Both the position numbers and the translations under genes were made by a program. The notes under the pieces were generated by a model. The model searched no databases. It was not told the DNA's origin and saw nothing but the letters and a program-made list of their open reading frames with translations. A stretch of DNA of 64,000 bases from Chaetorhynchus papuensis (lineage: Eukaryota > Chordata > Aves > Passeriformes > Rhipiduridae), in assembly GCA_013396525.1 (NCBI GenBank), contig VWYX01000401.1, positions 562,062 to 626,061 on the forward strand, in the 5' to 3' direction. Of this stretch, positions 36,691 to 47,951 are shown piece by piece (position 1 is the first letter of the stretch; each line of letters begins with the position of its first letter).

Positions 36691-39079
36691 CCTGGAGCAT
36701 TTGGCTCTCACAAGTGTGTTGCACCACTTGAGGAGCAGGCTTCAAAATAAACACTCGACCAGCATCTCCAGGTTTTGTTTATCAGATGGTAAGTAACTCC
36801 AGACTTGTAAGTCTAAATATGAAGCTTTTTAAATCCAGACTTTGGATGTTTACCTCTCTCGATTACTGAAGACAAAAAGAGCATTTTAAGGGAAAGCATT
36901 GTTTTTATATATTGGTCAATTTGCCCATTTAGTAGTTTAGCAGCACAGATCTATTTTCCTTTTATGTTTGCAGCTACCATAATAAAGCAGTAATTAGCAA
37001 TAAGTAGTCCCTGATCAGCTGAGTGGGGCATGTGATAAAAAGACATGATTCCAAGAAAGTACATAAAAGTGAAAACTTTATAAACAAAATTCAAATAGAC
37101 AGGGGTTAAACTTGGGCTCTATTAATTTTTTTAAAAAACTGGATTCCCTACAGTGTACATTACTACAGCATCTAGATGTCTTAAAATGATCCATAATCAA
37201 AACACCTAAAATAATTATTGTCACAAGGCTTCCATGGTTTAAAGGTTACCTGCACCAGATGATTAAATTGCAGTGGGCTGAAGAGAGGAGAAATATCTTT
37301 TAATCATTTCAATTTCTGATTTATTTTTCCCTGTGACAGTATCATCTATCTTTTCATGGTTGGCACACTACAGCCTGCATCCAATACTCCTGGGGCCACG
37401 ATCTCTGCTGTCAGAGGGAAGAGGAGGCACCTCTGTCACAGTATTAATTACTGGTCTGCAGCTATGTAACGGGACTGGGTGAGTTTAGTTAGACTGTACG
37501 TCCAGTGCACAATAATGCAGCACTATCTAGTCTTCCCTTATTCTGCCCAGAATCACAACTACTTGAAAAAACACCATCTCCCGAAGCAGCTTGCTGGATG
37601 ATTGCCTCCACACTCACCGCCCTCCTGCCAGCTCTCTCCTGGAGCCTGAGTTCTTTAAATTAATTTCTTTTTGCATTTAATTTGCAGAGGGTATTGTTGA
37701 ATTTTATATTCTGCCTTTTATATTGCATGCAATTCAGATCCTCATTCATTGTACTGCCACTGTTAACTAACATAAGGTAAGAGATTTGTTGGTATTTTCC
37801 CTGACAGCAAACTCCCATAGTCTCTCTTGCTTGTATGCTTTCACATTTTGCCTTTGGTAATATATCATTTTACTTTCAGGATTATTATTCATTAATCTGT
37901 TCTGGGTTGCATTGTTCTGTATGAACTCAGCTTCTGAAAGAGTCTTAATCATTTTCCAACTGCATTTTTCACATCAGCCTCTTTAACCTTCTATTCAGTA
38001 AAGACAGCAAATGCAAAAATTATGCTGTTCAATATCAGCATTCAGACCATTTGTGTAAATAATGAGGTTTTAGGGTACAGCTCAGCCTCATGATAGCCCA
38101 TTAGTAAGCTCATTCCAGAATGAAATTTACTTACAAGTGCAGCTACTTTTTATGTCGTTTATTTTAAATCTAGGGAGTTACTTTGCCGCCACTTACACAG
38201 GTCAAAGGCTAAGACTGACAATTTCAAAAAGAACACTGGTGAAAAGTCTTTTAATGAACTAACCCACCAATGGGAATATCAAATTTCACTCACATCTGCG
38301 CTATCAATCAAGCCACTATTTGGCTAAGATGCTTGACAGAAGGAATACATGAAGTCCTTTACTTTTTCTTTGCAAAACTACACCCTCATCAGTATGTTAG
38401 CTTTAGGTATAGTGGTCCTGTTCTCTCAGATTCATTTCCTGAAGACAATTTTTTTCTGAAAAGAGGCCTTGTTTGACAAATTTTGCTAGTTCTACTTTTC
38501 CATTTTGGCAGAAAAACCAGATACTTCCCAAGATACTTATTCCTTTCTATATAACTATTTTTCAGCTATTCAGTGCCATACTTGAATATCTACCTTACTA
38601 TTCTTGTACAAAATTTCAGAGCAACACAGGGCATGACCTACTAATTCTATCCCTGAGACACATGGAAGATGTACAGGTCATGCTGTATGCATCCTTCACT
38701 GTGAGCCCATGGCTAATGAGGAAACACAACAAATGGAAATGAAAAAAGACAAAAAGAAAATGAACCAGTGCCCGACATGAATGTCTGTATTTTGTCCCCT
38801 GAATATCACCTGTGTGGAAGAATGTATACAGATCTATGATATCTGAGACAACTTACCGTAAAGAAAAAGGCAGAATTCTATATGGAGTGGGTAACAAAGA
38901 GGAGCTCAGTCATAAACCATGTATCACCATGCAGTTAATTCATCAAGTGTGGAGTCCTAGCTTGTTAGCCAGCCTCTCTTTTGTATAAATGCTTCCAATT
39001 TCTTTGTCACGTGCATAGAAAAATGTATTCTAATGTAGTTTGATCATGTCTCCTGCTCTCGTCAAGACCAAAGCTTCTT
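36691..39079. other. Intergenic, downstream of OXSM
   Basis: AT-rich sequence beyond the OXSM poly(A) signals. A GC-richer block at 37,380-37,650 has no coding signal. No gene is supported. Confidence 0.5.
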
Positions 39080-39299
39080 CACCACACAAGGAACAAATCT
39101 TTTATTTATTTTTATTAAAATGAGTAAAAGAAGTTCCCTCTTTCTGAAAGAATTACTGGTGTAAATGTTAGGCTGAATAAAGTTCTTATGTATCAAATGA
39201 GCAACTCTCAAAGCTGAGAAAAGATTACAGTACACACCAGGGACAGAAGTACAGAAAATCATCGTGGGGGCCATTTTTTCACAATATTCACAGCATAAG
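39080..39299 (-). terminator. OXSM: OXSM 3' UTR and poly(A) signals
   Basis: After the stop codon, overlapping AATAAA hexamers occur on the minus strand at about 39116-39101 (plus-strand TTTATTTATTTTTATT). Cleavage would be expected 10-30 bases further on, near 39080, which gives a 3' UTR of roughly 220 bases. The exact end is inferred. Confidence 0.65.
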
Positions 39300-39702
39300 T
39301 TAAACACTTGCAAAGCACAAAGTTGCATTAGTGCCACCAAAGCCAAATGAATTTGTGAGTGCTATACGCCGTTTGTCAGTTTTCCACTCCTGAGCTGTCA
39401 ATGGAACATAATTGAGATCAAACTCTGCCTCTGTTTTCTGTAAGTTTAGAGTAGGTGGCAAAATTCCATGGTAGCAGGACAATGCAGTAAAAGCTGCTTC
39501 AATAGCTCCTGCAGCCCCCAAGAGATGTCCCGTTGCTCCTTTTGTTGAGGAAACTGCAATATTACGTGAGTGATCTTTAAAAAGCCTCTTGATTGCTTGA
39601 TTCTCAGCAGCATCTCCTAGAGGTGTAGAAGTTGCATGTGCATTGACATATGTTACATCTTCAGGTTTGATCCCAGAATCTTTTATTGCTGCAGACATGC
39701 AC
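39300..39702 (-). CDS. OXSM: OXSM exon 3: codons 328-461 and stop
   Basis: The acceptor on the minus strand is TTTTCCTTAG followed by GTGCATG, so the exon starts at 39702. It encodes the C-terminal KAS half with His350, His387 and the glycine-rich end motif, and stops with TAA at 39302-39300. The reading frame from the acceptor to the stop is fully open. Confidence 0.95.
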
Positions 39703-42700
39703 CTAAGGAAAAGAAAGACAAGAGAATGCTGATTAGCCCAATATATTTTTGTCAAATGTACAAACCAAAAGAAAAACTACAGGTTGTTTTAAAATGTTTA
39801 TCAAGTGTGAAAATCTGCTCTAGCAGAGATGTAAATGACAAGAGGTTAACTCATCTAACTAAGCACATTAGCATCCACATTAGGTACCAGAGGAAGGCAA
39901 AAGTGAGGCCCACTATAACATCAGGCTTGCCCTTAAAAATTCCACAACTAGAAAAAATACAAAGAAGAGAAAAGAAGATATGGCAATCAATCTCTACAGA
40001 CTACATGAATGTATCAAACACCCTGTCAATGTAAAATTTGAAGACATTTGAGAGAGAAATAGCTACTCATATTATTACAAAAATTTAGATATGCTCTCCC
40101 CAACAAAAATACTGAGAAATGAAAGAAAACACCTGCAGTCATTCTCCACATGAGCTTCTTTTGCATGCTTTCCAGAGACTAGAAAACATCAAGGAGATAG
40201 CACAAATACCTATATTTCTTTTTATAATGAAATTTACTGAAAGTCACACTCTTTTACCCTGACATGGTATGTTTGTTTGACTCCTGATGACTTATGCACT
40301 GTGACTGCATCTATAAAATATGCTTTTTTATGAAAACCATGGAAGGATCAACACAGTTCCATACTGCCATTTTCTCATAGATTTCCCTCAAAGAAGGAGT
40401 TGAATCAGACATCTCTCTTTGCACATAACAACTTAACAAAGGACCTCTGAGCAAAAGACCACTGGCTCTTTGGAAATTTATGAAAAATAAGGAAATAAAA
40501 GGAAGCTCAAAAAAGGATAGTTCAGGCTTCTGGACAAATTTAAATGTCTCTACTACGGCCTTCTGCCCTTTGAAGCATCCAGCTTAGCTTAGGGTGGAGA
40601 CCACTGGCGCTCACTGTCACTAGACAGTGAGCCAATATTCAGGCAAAAGAGATTACTGATAACTATGAGATACATTCATTTAGTTAAATACATTATCTGC
40701 AATGAACATATTCACTTAAGAAGATACCAGATTACTTGTGTAGGACACTCTTTATATCCACACTTCTGAGTCTGGCTTTGCCTCTCCTTTCCTGCTGGTT
40801 TATTCCAACATATGTATTAGACTCCAACAGAAGTAGTTATTAGAAGATGACAAAAAATACATTCCTCTGATTTTTTTTTGATGTGGTAAATTAAATTCCT
40901 ACAGAAAAGTAAGATAAGCACATATATTCCAGATTTAATCCATATACCACTGCAGTAACAAAATACTGGCTTGAAGACAGTATTAAAATGTATTATCTCA
41001 TCTCAAGGGTGGAAAAGCTCAACGTTTGGGAGATACCCAGATTAACTTTCAACTCTTCCTACTGTGAATTTAATTTATATGCTACTGCAATCATAAAATA
41101 CACAAAAATTCTTTTAAAATATATTGCCATATCATCTCAAGGGTAAACAAGTCTGAAAATATGAGATAAGACACTCCTGATTACTCATCTCACACCTAAG
41201 TCTGCAGAACAATTAAATATGAATCAAAGAGCATCGATGGAAATATGGTATATTTACACTTCTAGAAAAATCTATTAACCTTATAAAGATGCAAACACAG
41301 CTTTACAATACCATGCAGAAATTTGATCTATTTGTGCAGTGATATATTGAATTTTGGTACTAAATATTCCCACACATTCAGAATAAGGCAAACTAAATCT
41401 TTACTAAAGATTCCAATGCCAGCAATAGTACTCAGCCTACACAAAGCTCACCAACTTACACATGTAATTTAGCTGACAATTTAATTAGGTCAATGATAAT
41501 GATTAGATGAGTATCGTCTACTTGTGAACTGGTTTTGATGAGATAAACAGTGATGAAGATTTACCACCTCCCTAAACAGTACTAAAGTGTATTTCTGCTA
41601 TGCCCCTCCACCAACACTCTTAGCTGCATCCGAATTAAGTACTGAATATTCTAACAAACTACATCCTCTGAGTGCTCTGCAGCTTTCATCACCTGAGATT
41701 CCTTGCAACAAACAACATGCTTTTGCAGGGGGAGGTCTATCTTCTTGATGGACAAAGGCTGAAGGAGAACCCGAAAAGATTCTGTCTCACCACAAACATC
41801 TTAAAAAGAGGTTTCCATTGAGAGTTATTTATGTGAACAGCTGTATGAACCACAGGCAAAGTGTTTTCACACAGAGAAAGTTTTCGTAACTCTATGGAAA
41901 AAGGCTCACTCTATCAAGAAACGGCCTTCACCTTACTACTGAAAAAAGAGAATTGAGGCACAACATTACCAGAAGCTCTTTCATTTTTCAAGTTTTCAAG
42001 CTTTTGGAATATTAATTCAAGATTGAACGAGCTTTCTCTATGAAAAATACACAGTGACAGAAACAAACACACCCACTATAACTAACACATGAAGTAGCCA
42101 TTATAATCAACATGGAGTTCTTACCTGAATGCACCATCTCCCTCTGGGTTAGGTGCTGTTATGTGGCAAGCATCACCGGACAGTCCGTAACCTAAAACTT
42201 CTGCATAGATCCTAGCACGTCTTTGGATGGCATGTCCATACTCTTCCAAGACCAGCACAGCAGCACCCTCTCCCATTACAAACCCCTCCCTCTGCGAATC
42301 AAATGGTCGACAGGCTGCTTTAGGGCTCGAGTTAAAACTCGTGCTGAGGGCCCGCGCTCTTGCGAATCCAGCCAAAGACAAAGGACTAATGCAAGCCTCA
42401 GTCCCTCCAGCCAGCATGACATCAGCATCACCTGCAGCAATGAATCTAAAGGAGTCTCCAACTGCATGTGCGCCTGTGGTACAAGCGGTGGACACGGCGT
42501 GATTTGGCCCTTTCAGTTGGTATTTAATGCTGATATGGCCTGCTGCCATATTGACTAAAATCTTTGGGACAAAAAATGGGCTGACCTTATTGTAGCCCTT
42601 TGTTTTAAATAAGGCAGCTGTGTCAGAAATTTCTTCCAGTGGGACCATTCCCATTCCAATTGCCACACCGGCAGTTAAGTGATCCTGTTCAGACTGGGGA

Positions 42701-43107
42701 GACCAGCCGGAGTCCTTCATTGCGAGCTCTGCTGCACCGATGGCCATCACAGTGGCAGAACTCATGGATTTGATCTCTGACTTGGACACAAAGCTTTCTT
42801 CACTGAACTCACCCTCCTTGCTTCCCCTCGGCACACAAGCAGCCACTCTACACGGGATGCCTGCATATTCTTCCCCATCTAGTGATGTAATCCCACTGCC
42901 TCCTTCCAGAAGGTGCTTCCACACAAACTGAGTCCCCACACCAAGAGGGGACACTAAGCCAATACCTGTAACCACTACTTTCCTTCGACATGCAGGCAGT
43001 GACTTGCTGAAAGCCCTTCTGTGGTTTTGTAAATGTAGATTTAAATTCAGACTCCGGAGATGAAGGTTTGCAAACTTTAACAGATCCTGTGAGCACTGGG
43101 AGAACAT
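39300..43107 (-). CDS. OXSM: Mitochondrial 3-oxoacyl-ACP synthase, two coding exons, complete
   Basis: This is the condensing enzyme (KAS, FabF type) of mitochondrial type II fatty acid synthesis. It extends acyl-ACP with malonyl-ACP and supplies the octanoyl chain used for lipoate. The coding exons are 43107-42125 and 39702-39300; the join splits an Arg codon (residue 328) and gives 461 residues, close to the 459 of human OXSM. Residues 1-42 are rich in Leu, Arg and Lys and poor in acidic residues, as expected for a mitochondrial presequence. The KAS fold starts at KVVVTGIGLVSPLG (43-56). The nucleophile is Cys209 in VSTACTTGAHA. The two catalytic histidines are His350 in NAHATSTPLGD and His387 in TKGATGHLLGAAG. 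The C-terminal NSFGFGGTNA motif is intact. The ATG at 43107 is chosen because it sits in a strong Kozak context (GCCACCATG) and aligns with the mammalian start. No frameshift or internal stop was seen, so the gene looks functional. Confidence 0.96.
39703..42124 (-). other. OXSM intron 2
   Basis: This is a 2.4 kb GT-AG intron separating the two coding exons. It is AT-rich. I see no repeat or nested gene in it. Confidence 0.85.
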
Positions 43108-43130
43108 GGTGGCAATAATTAAGCACATTC
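42125..43130 (-). CDS. OXSM: OXSM exon 2: end of 5' UTR plus codons 1-327
   Basis: The minus-strand acceptor reads CCACTTACAG then GAATG, so the exon begins at 43130. The donor is ATTCAG then GTAAGA, with GT at 42124-42123. The coding part carries the presequence, most of the N-terminal KAS half and Cys209. The final two bases (AG) form an Arg codon with the first base of the next exon. A second in-frame ATG lies at 43128, seven codons before the preferred start. Confidence 0.94.
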
Positions 43131-44205
43131 CTGTAAGTGGAGTGGGGTGGAAGGGGTGGGGAAAGACAAACACAACAATGAAGCAGACAATGTGGAAAAC
43201 ATTCCAAGAACATTAAATTAATAACCCGCTTTTTACATGACAGCCTCTTTTCAACCCTGAAGAAAGGGATATAGTTTCTGTGTCTGTAATGAGGAATAGT
43301 ATGAGTTATAGCAAATAATTACACAGAAACACATTCACTTTGGGAATGCCTTTAGTGGGCTCTTCTAGATTAAGCTGCTGATGAATATGTTTTTGCATCA
43401 TGGTGGACTGTGAAGCACTCACTGGTTTTGTTGCAAAATTTCCCCTGGAGCTTTAACAGCCAGCTGGCTGGAGGTAGAAACAGTGAGCATTAATAGCTTC
43501 ATTTTTCTAAGGGAAAAAGTGTGTGTTCACCTGAAAGTGTATGTCCTACCACTACCAAGTTGGGGATATTGTCATCTCAACCTTCATGTCAGGCAGAACG
43601 GTCTAGAAACCTCAAACAGGAGTCAATAAACTCATCCTGTTTCTGCTACCAATGTAATTACGCAACTTGGACAAGACTCCTTATGTTTTCACCTCCACCT
43701 ACCCTTTATCAGCCTTGGGTTATTACACTGTTAGGGGACAGTATCTCAAGTAGCTTGAACAAGATTTACCACAGCACCACCTCCATTGAAGGCACCACCA
43801 CCAGACCCTGCACAACAAAAGGCACAGCAAGTGACGGCAGAAAGCCTCTGCTGAGCACGAGTACTTGAGGCCAGACCAGAGGACCATGGCAAGCAGTGAT
43901 GCTGCTGTACTGTGCTGTAGTTCCTTGCCTTGGCCACTGCCAGGTGCAGAACCAGTCCAATTGCACACATCTGACATGCCAGAGCAGGGCAGAAGCTGCA
44001 GCACAGCTCTGCCAAACACCTACGACACAGGCTTCAACAGGTTGCCTGCCTTTTGCCTTGTACAAAGGGCAACTTGGCATCCTCAGCTCTTTGGTAAAAT
44101 ATACAGAGCTGCATGAGGACCATAAGGGGCTGCTGGGCTAATGCACTCCTGCTAAAACACCCAGACCTGTGGCATTACAAGTGCACAGCAACGTTATTGA
44201 AAAAT

Positions 44206-44259
44206 GTCATGGAAGCATGGAAAGGCCTGGGTTGAAAGGAACCTTAAAGATCATATCAT
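44206..44259 (-). mobile_element. CR1 LINE 3' end, running into the gap
   Basis: The sequence matches the reverse complement of the avian CR1 3' end (a catgga-catgga style tail, then ggcctgggttgaaagga and accttaaagatcat). The element is therefore in minus orientation and its body lies inside the N run that follows. How much of it is missing cannot be told. Confidence 0.75.
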
Positions 44260-44582
44260 NNNNNNNNNNNNNNNNNNNNNNNNNNNNNNNNNNNNNNNNN
44301 NNNNNNNNNNNNNNNNNNNNNNNNNNNNNNNNNNNNNNNNNNNNNNNNNNNNNNNNNNNNNNNNNNNNNNNNNNNNNNNNNNNNNNNNNNNNNNNNNNNN
44401 NNNNNNNNNNNNNNNNNNNNNNNNNNNNNNNNNNNNNNNNNNNNNNNNNNNNNNNNNNNNNNNNNNNNNNNNNNNNNNNNNNNNNNNNNNNNNNNNNNNN
44501 NNNNNNNNNNNNNNNNNNNNNNNNNNNNNNNNNNNNNNNNNNNNNNNNNNNNNNNNNNNNNNNNNNNNNNNNNNNNNNNNNN
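44260..44582. other. Assembly gap, 323 N
   Basis: A run of N bases between a CR1 3' end and AT-rich sequence. Open frames that span it have no meaning. Confidence 0.99.
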
Positions 44583-44830
44583 TATGTTAAATATATAAAT
44601 ATATAATTAATATTAGTCTATATATAATATAGAATATAAAACAGACCTCTGCAGTCATATTATATGCACGAAATATAATGCATAACATATAAGTTTTAAA
44701 GACACACTATATGATATACATTGTATAACATATATGTGTAAGATATTTTATATATATTATTATACACACATATAGCAGTGTATAAAATAACATATTTTAT
44801 GTGTATATATATCTCAATATACACAAATAA
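44583..44830. repeat. AT-rich TA-dinucleotide-like low-complexity tract
   Basis: This tract is dominated by TATA, ATAT and ATATAAAT runs with few G or C bases. It borders the assembly gap, which suggests the gap arose from repeat or low-complexity sequence. Confidence 0.85.
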
Positions 44831-44849
44831 TATGACTGCAGAGCTCTGT

Positions 44850-45400
44850 AGAGCTCTGTCGCCCCGCAGCCCCACGCATCCTCTACTCAAATGCCGTCAC
44901 CCGGTGCCGAGCCGTCCTGTCCGACCCAACAACGCCCGATACCTGCTGTGCGGGAAAACCAGGCGCACGGTAATTTCCCCTCGTCAACAAGAGCTACCGG
45001 ACGCCCCTAGGAGTTTCAAGGGCAAGGCTACTTTTAATGTTTAAACCAGGAGCCAAACCCCAGCGCCCCGGCACTGCCGGACGCCGCCATTGCCGGCCCG
45101 GCCCGCCCCGCTAGGGGCAGCATCTGCCGCCGGCCCGTGCTAAAAGCCCCGCCTCCCTGCACCCCAGCCCTCAGCCGTACCTCCGCCGGCCGCGCTTCCC
45201 CCCGCTCCGCGATGGTTCGCTCTGCCTCCCTCTCCCGTTCCGACGGCGCGGGGCCACACCACTCTGCAGGCGCGGGGGGAAAGAAAGAGGTGCGGGTACG
45301 CGCGGCCCAGCGGCGCTTCCTCCCGCCTGGCCCCGCCCCGCGGGGTGTAGGCGGGCGGGCGGCGTGCTCGTGTGAATAGCTCAGAGCCGTGGAAAGGCGC
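44850..45400 (-). promoter_or_regulatory. OXSM: OXSM CpG-island promoter and probable 5' UTR exon
   Basis: GC content and CpG density rise sharply here between AT-rich flanks, upstream of OXSM on its strand. A YY1-type motif (AATGGCGGC on the minus strand, 45091-45083), common just downstream of TATA-less start sites, and a CACGTG E-box at 45423-45428 are visible. Because coding exon 2 opens with a splice acceptor, a non-coding exon 1 must lie upstream. Two plausible minus-strand donors are CAG|GTATCG (exon end 44943) and GGAG|GTACGG (exon end 45181). I cannot choose between them. No TATA box was seen. Confidence 0.7.
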
Positions 45401-45547
45401 TGAAATAATTTCCTGCCCAAGCCACGTGTTTAAATCACGCAAAGGAAGAGTTAAAAAACCGTAAAAACCTTCAAACAAACACTCCGGTGGAGTAACAGGC
45501 AAAACCTTATCACTCACTACAACCTCCGGACAGGGCGTTGTAGTGAG

Positions 45548-45830
45548 GTGGGGGTCGGGCTCTTCTGCCAGGTAAGGAGTGACAGGACAAGAGGACAGAG
45601 CCTCAAACTGCGCCAGAGAAGGTTAGATTAGATACTAGGAATAATTTGTGCACTGGAAGCATTGTCAGGCATTGAAAGAGGCTGCCCAGGGAGGTGTTTG
45701 AGTCACCATTCCTGGAGGTATTTAAATGATGGTGCAGATATGGCACTTAGGGACATGGTTTAGTGGTGGGCTTGGCAGGGCTGGATTCGATGATATTAAA
45801 AGTCTTTTCCAACCTAAATGATTCCCTGAA
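45548..45830 (+). mobile_element. CR1 LINE 3' fragment between OXSM and NGLY1
   Basis: The order of sub-motifs follows the avian CR1 3' region: ctcttctgccagg, gacaggacaagagga, ctgcgccagagaagg, ggctgcccagggaggtg, cctggaggtatttaaa, tttagtggtgg and cttttccaacctaaatgattc. Orientation is plus. It is 5' truncated, as most CR1 copies are, and it sits directly against the edge of the OXSM CpG island. Confidence 0.93.
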
Positions 45831-47394
45831 AGCATTTTCTTCCTGGTGGATGTTGAAGTGCTGCTGGAGTAGATGGAGGTAAACAAAGACTAAATGATCA
45901 TTTGCTTTACAGGAGTGTCTTATAAATACATGTACAAATATGCCAACAGCACTGACGCACAGAGGTAACTATTTGTTTTTGCTGCTTCCAGATGCAGAAA
46001 CTTTAGTGGATGACCTGGACTAAGATGAAGCCACTACCTATGCCTGAGATGATGCGTTGGAACAACTAAGTTAACTTAAGACAGTGGTTCCTTACTTAAA
46101 ATACACAAAGACCAAGAGCTACCATGGCAGAGCGTAGTGTTTGTCAAAGTCTCGTCAACAGGGACATGAATTAATTACATTGTGGGTTTACTTACTGGGT
46201 GGTACCTTTACATAATTTTAGTATATAGCAGTAAGAAAACTGAAATAAATTTACCCCCACATAACACAATAATGTTTATTACCTGCAATCACAGCTACTT
46301 ATAGATACAAAGTGTAGCGCAGTAATGAAGCACGTACTGCAGGAAAAAGGGGAAAAAAGCCAAAAAGGAGAGAAAGGCAATATTTAATAAAGACAAAATA
46401 AACATTTGTGCACAATATTTTTTTAAATGAAGAGTCTGTTTTTAATTTAGAAATATAATTCCTTGGGCACTTAAAGTGGTAGCAATTTGATGGAAGTCGG
46501 CACTTGGTTTTCTAAATTTTTCACACTGCTTTTCTATGAGCATTTCCAAAGCACCATTTACAAATGCCATACTGAAATGCATTATGTATTTATGTTACAT
46601 GTACAGCAATACAGTTAATCTTTACATTTCCTAAGGCAACCAACTTTGAGAGTCACATGCCTAGATGAAACACCTGGAAAGGAAGTTAAAAGCTGAAGCA
46701 GCAGCCAAGGAACATGGCATCATTTTAAATTAAAATTTTATTACTTTGATACCAGTTCCGTCATCCTGAGGGCTGAAATAGTAACTTTTTAACTATGCTA
46801 GTAGGAATAATAAATGTAATTTCAGCAAAAGTGAATTGCCCTGTGTTAAATCTCAGCTTTTGTGAGGGGTATGTACCACCATCTTAAAAAGCCATAGAAG
46901 CTGAGCAGTGACCTGTCAAAAGCAGGCTGCAGAGCCATAGGGTAATATCAGCAACGAAATCAGAAGGCAGCTTGAATTTTAAAGCCCTCTCGTGCCTGGA
47001 ACGCCTTAAATCTGCATTCCTAATAAAGCAAATCTCCACAGGCCTTTGTGTCCAAGGTTCTTCACCACAGTTCTTTCACTAGTAGCACAAGCCAGATATC
47101 TGGAAGAACAAGACCAGGGTTTTTTTGCTTCCCTGGGACAGACTTTGGGTATTGCCAGGTAGGTGTCGCGGCAGGGGCAAGGCGCTACGGTGACATTCCT
47201 GCTCAGGCAACCCAGCTGAGCCTGAAGGTGTGGCACCCTCAGTACTGTCCAACCAGGGCAGTACAAAAGGCTCACAATGTTGCAAAATATGGAATAGGTA
47301 AACATTTTCTTAATTATGTTCTTTGATGTTTGATCTTTGTATACTTTCAAGCCAAATCAACCAGGAAGGTTAATCAAGCTCTAAGTTATGTCCA
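45831..47394. other. Intergenic interval between OXSM and NGLY1
   Basis: Mostly AT-rich sequence with no supported exon. A moderately GC-rich patch at about 47,080-47,270 is open on the minus strand but shows no domain I recognise. It may be old repeat sequence. Confidence 0.5.
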
Positions 47395-47951
47395 GGTGTT
47401 AGAAAGACGAATTTCTTGTTGACAGAATTGCTTTGTTAGGGCTCCACATGTTTCAGCGATCTCACACCTCCAGGGAGGTTTACAAAGCTTGGGAAGAAGG
47501 ATGTACCACTGACAGTGGGCACAAAGAACACAGAATTTACTGGACACAAGGACGTTTGGCAGAACTTCCAAGATAAGGAAGAAACTAGCAAAGCCAACTC
47601 AGCAGCTGTGTTGGAATCAGCTCTGACTGGGTAAAAGGTAATCCTGGCAGGGGGAGTTTGCAACCATTGTCTCAAGAGAAAAAATGAGCGTGTGGACTAA
47701 TGAGCATAGGAAGTAAGGGAATCATTTAACCAATAGAAGATAGAATGCTAATTAATAAGGGAACCGTGCAACTTGTAGCCAAGGAACATTGATGCCTTTG
47801 TTTGCTAAAATATATAAATAGTGATAAATTTTGGCAGTCGTCGTGCTGGCCTTGTGCACCCCTTTCTGCGCAGATTTGTAACTAAATCGAATACCTCGAC
47901 TCTGCGCGCGGACTGGCCCCTTGCACACCGGGCGAAAGACCCTGCTTTGGG
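47395..47951 (+). mobile_element. Probable retroviral-type LTR next to the NGLY1 promoter
   Basis: The sequence begins with TGTTAGAAAG. It has a TATA-like box (atatataaatag) near 47,810, followed about 60-80 bases later by a GC-rich stretch and a weak AATAAA-like region (ctaaatcgaatacc). It ends near gggaca, before the gene's own GC-rich promoter. This U3-R-U5 order is typical of a solo LTR in plus orientation. I found no clear target-site duplication and no internal retroviral sequence, so the boundaries and the family are uncertain. Confidence 0.45.

Larger units (their letters stand above)
43131..44849 (-). other. OXSM intron 1 region with assembly gap
   Basis: This interval lies between the OXSM promoter island and coding exon 2. 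It ends in a good polypyrimidine tract and acceptor at 43131. It contains a run of N at 44260-44582, a CR1 3' end just before the gap and AT-rich dinucleotide-like sequence after it. Short open frames here show no recognisable domain. Confidence 0.7.

Noticed and set aside
39300..43173. Bacterial contamination as the source of the FabF-like gene
   Set aside because: The gene is split by a GT-AG intron, has a mitochondrial presequence and matches vertebrate OXSM at the level of exon structure.
45034..45517. Minus-strand frames of 125-128 codons in the OXSM CpG island
   Set aside because: They are GC-driven open frames. OXSM coding starts in exon 2 with the conserved presequence and KAS domain.
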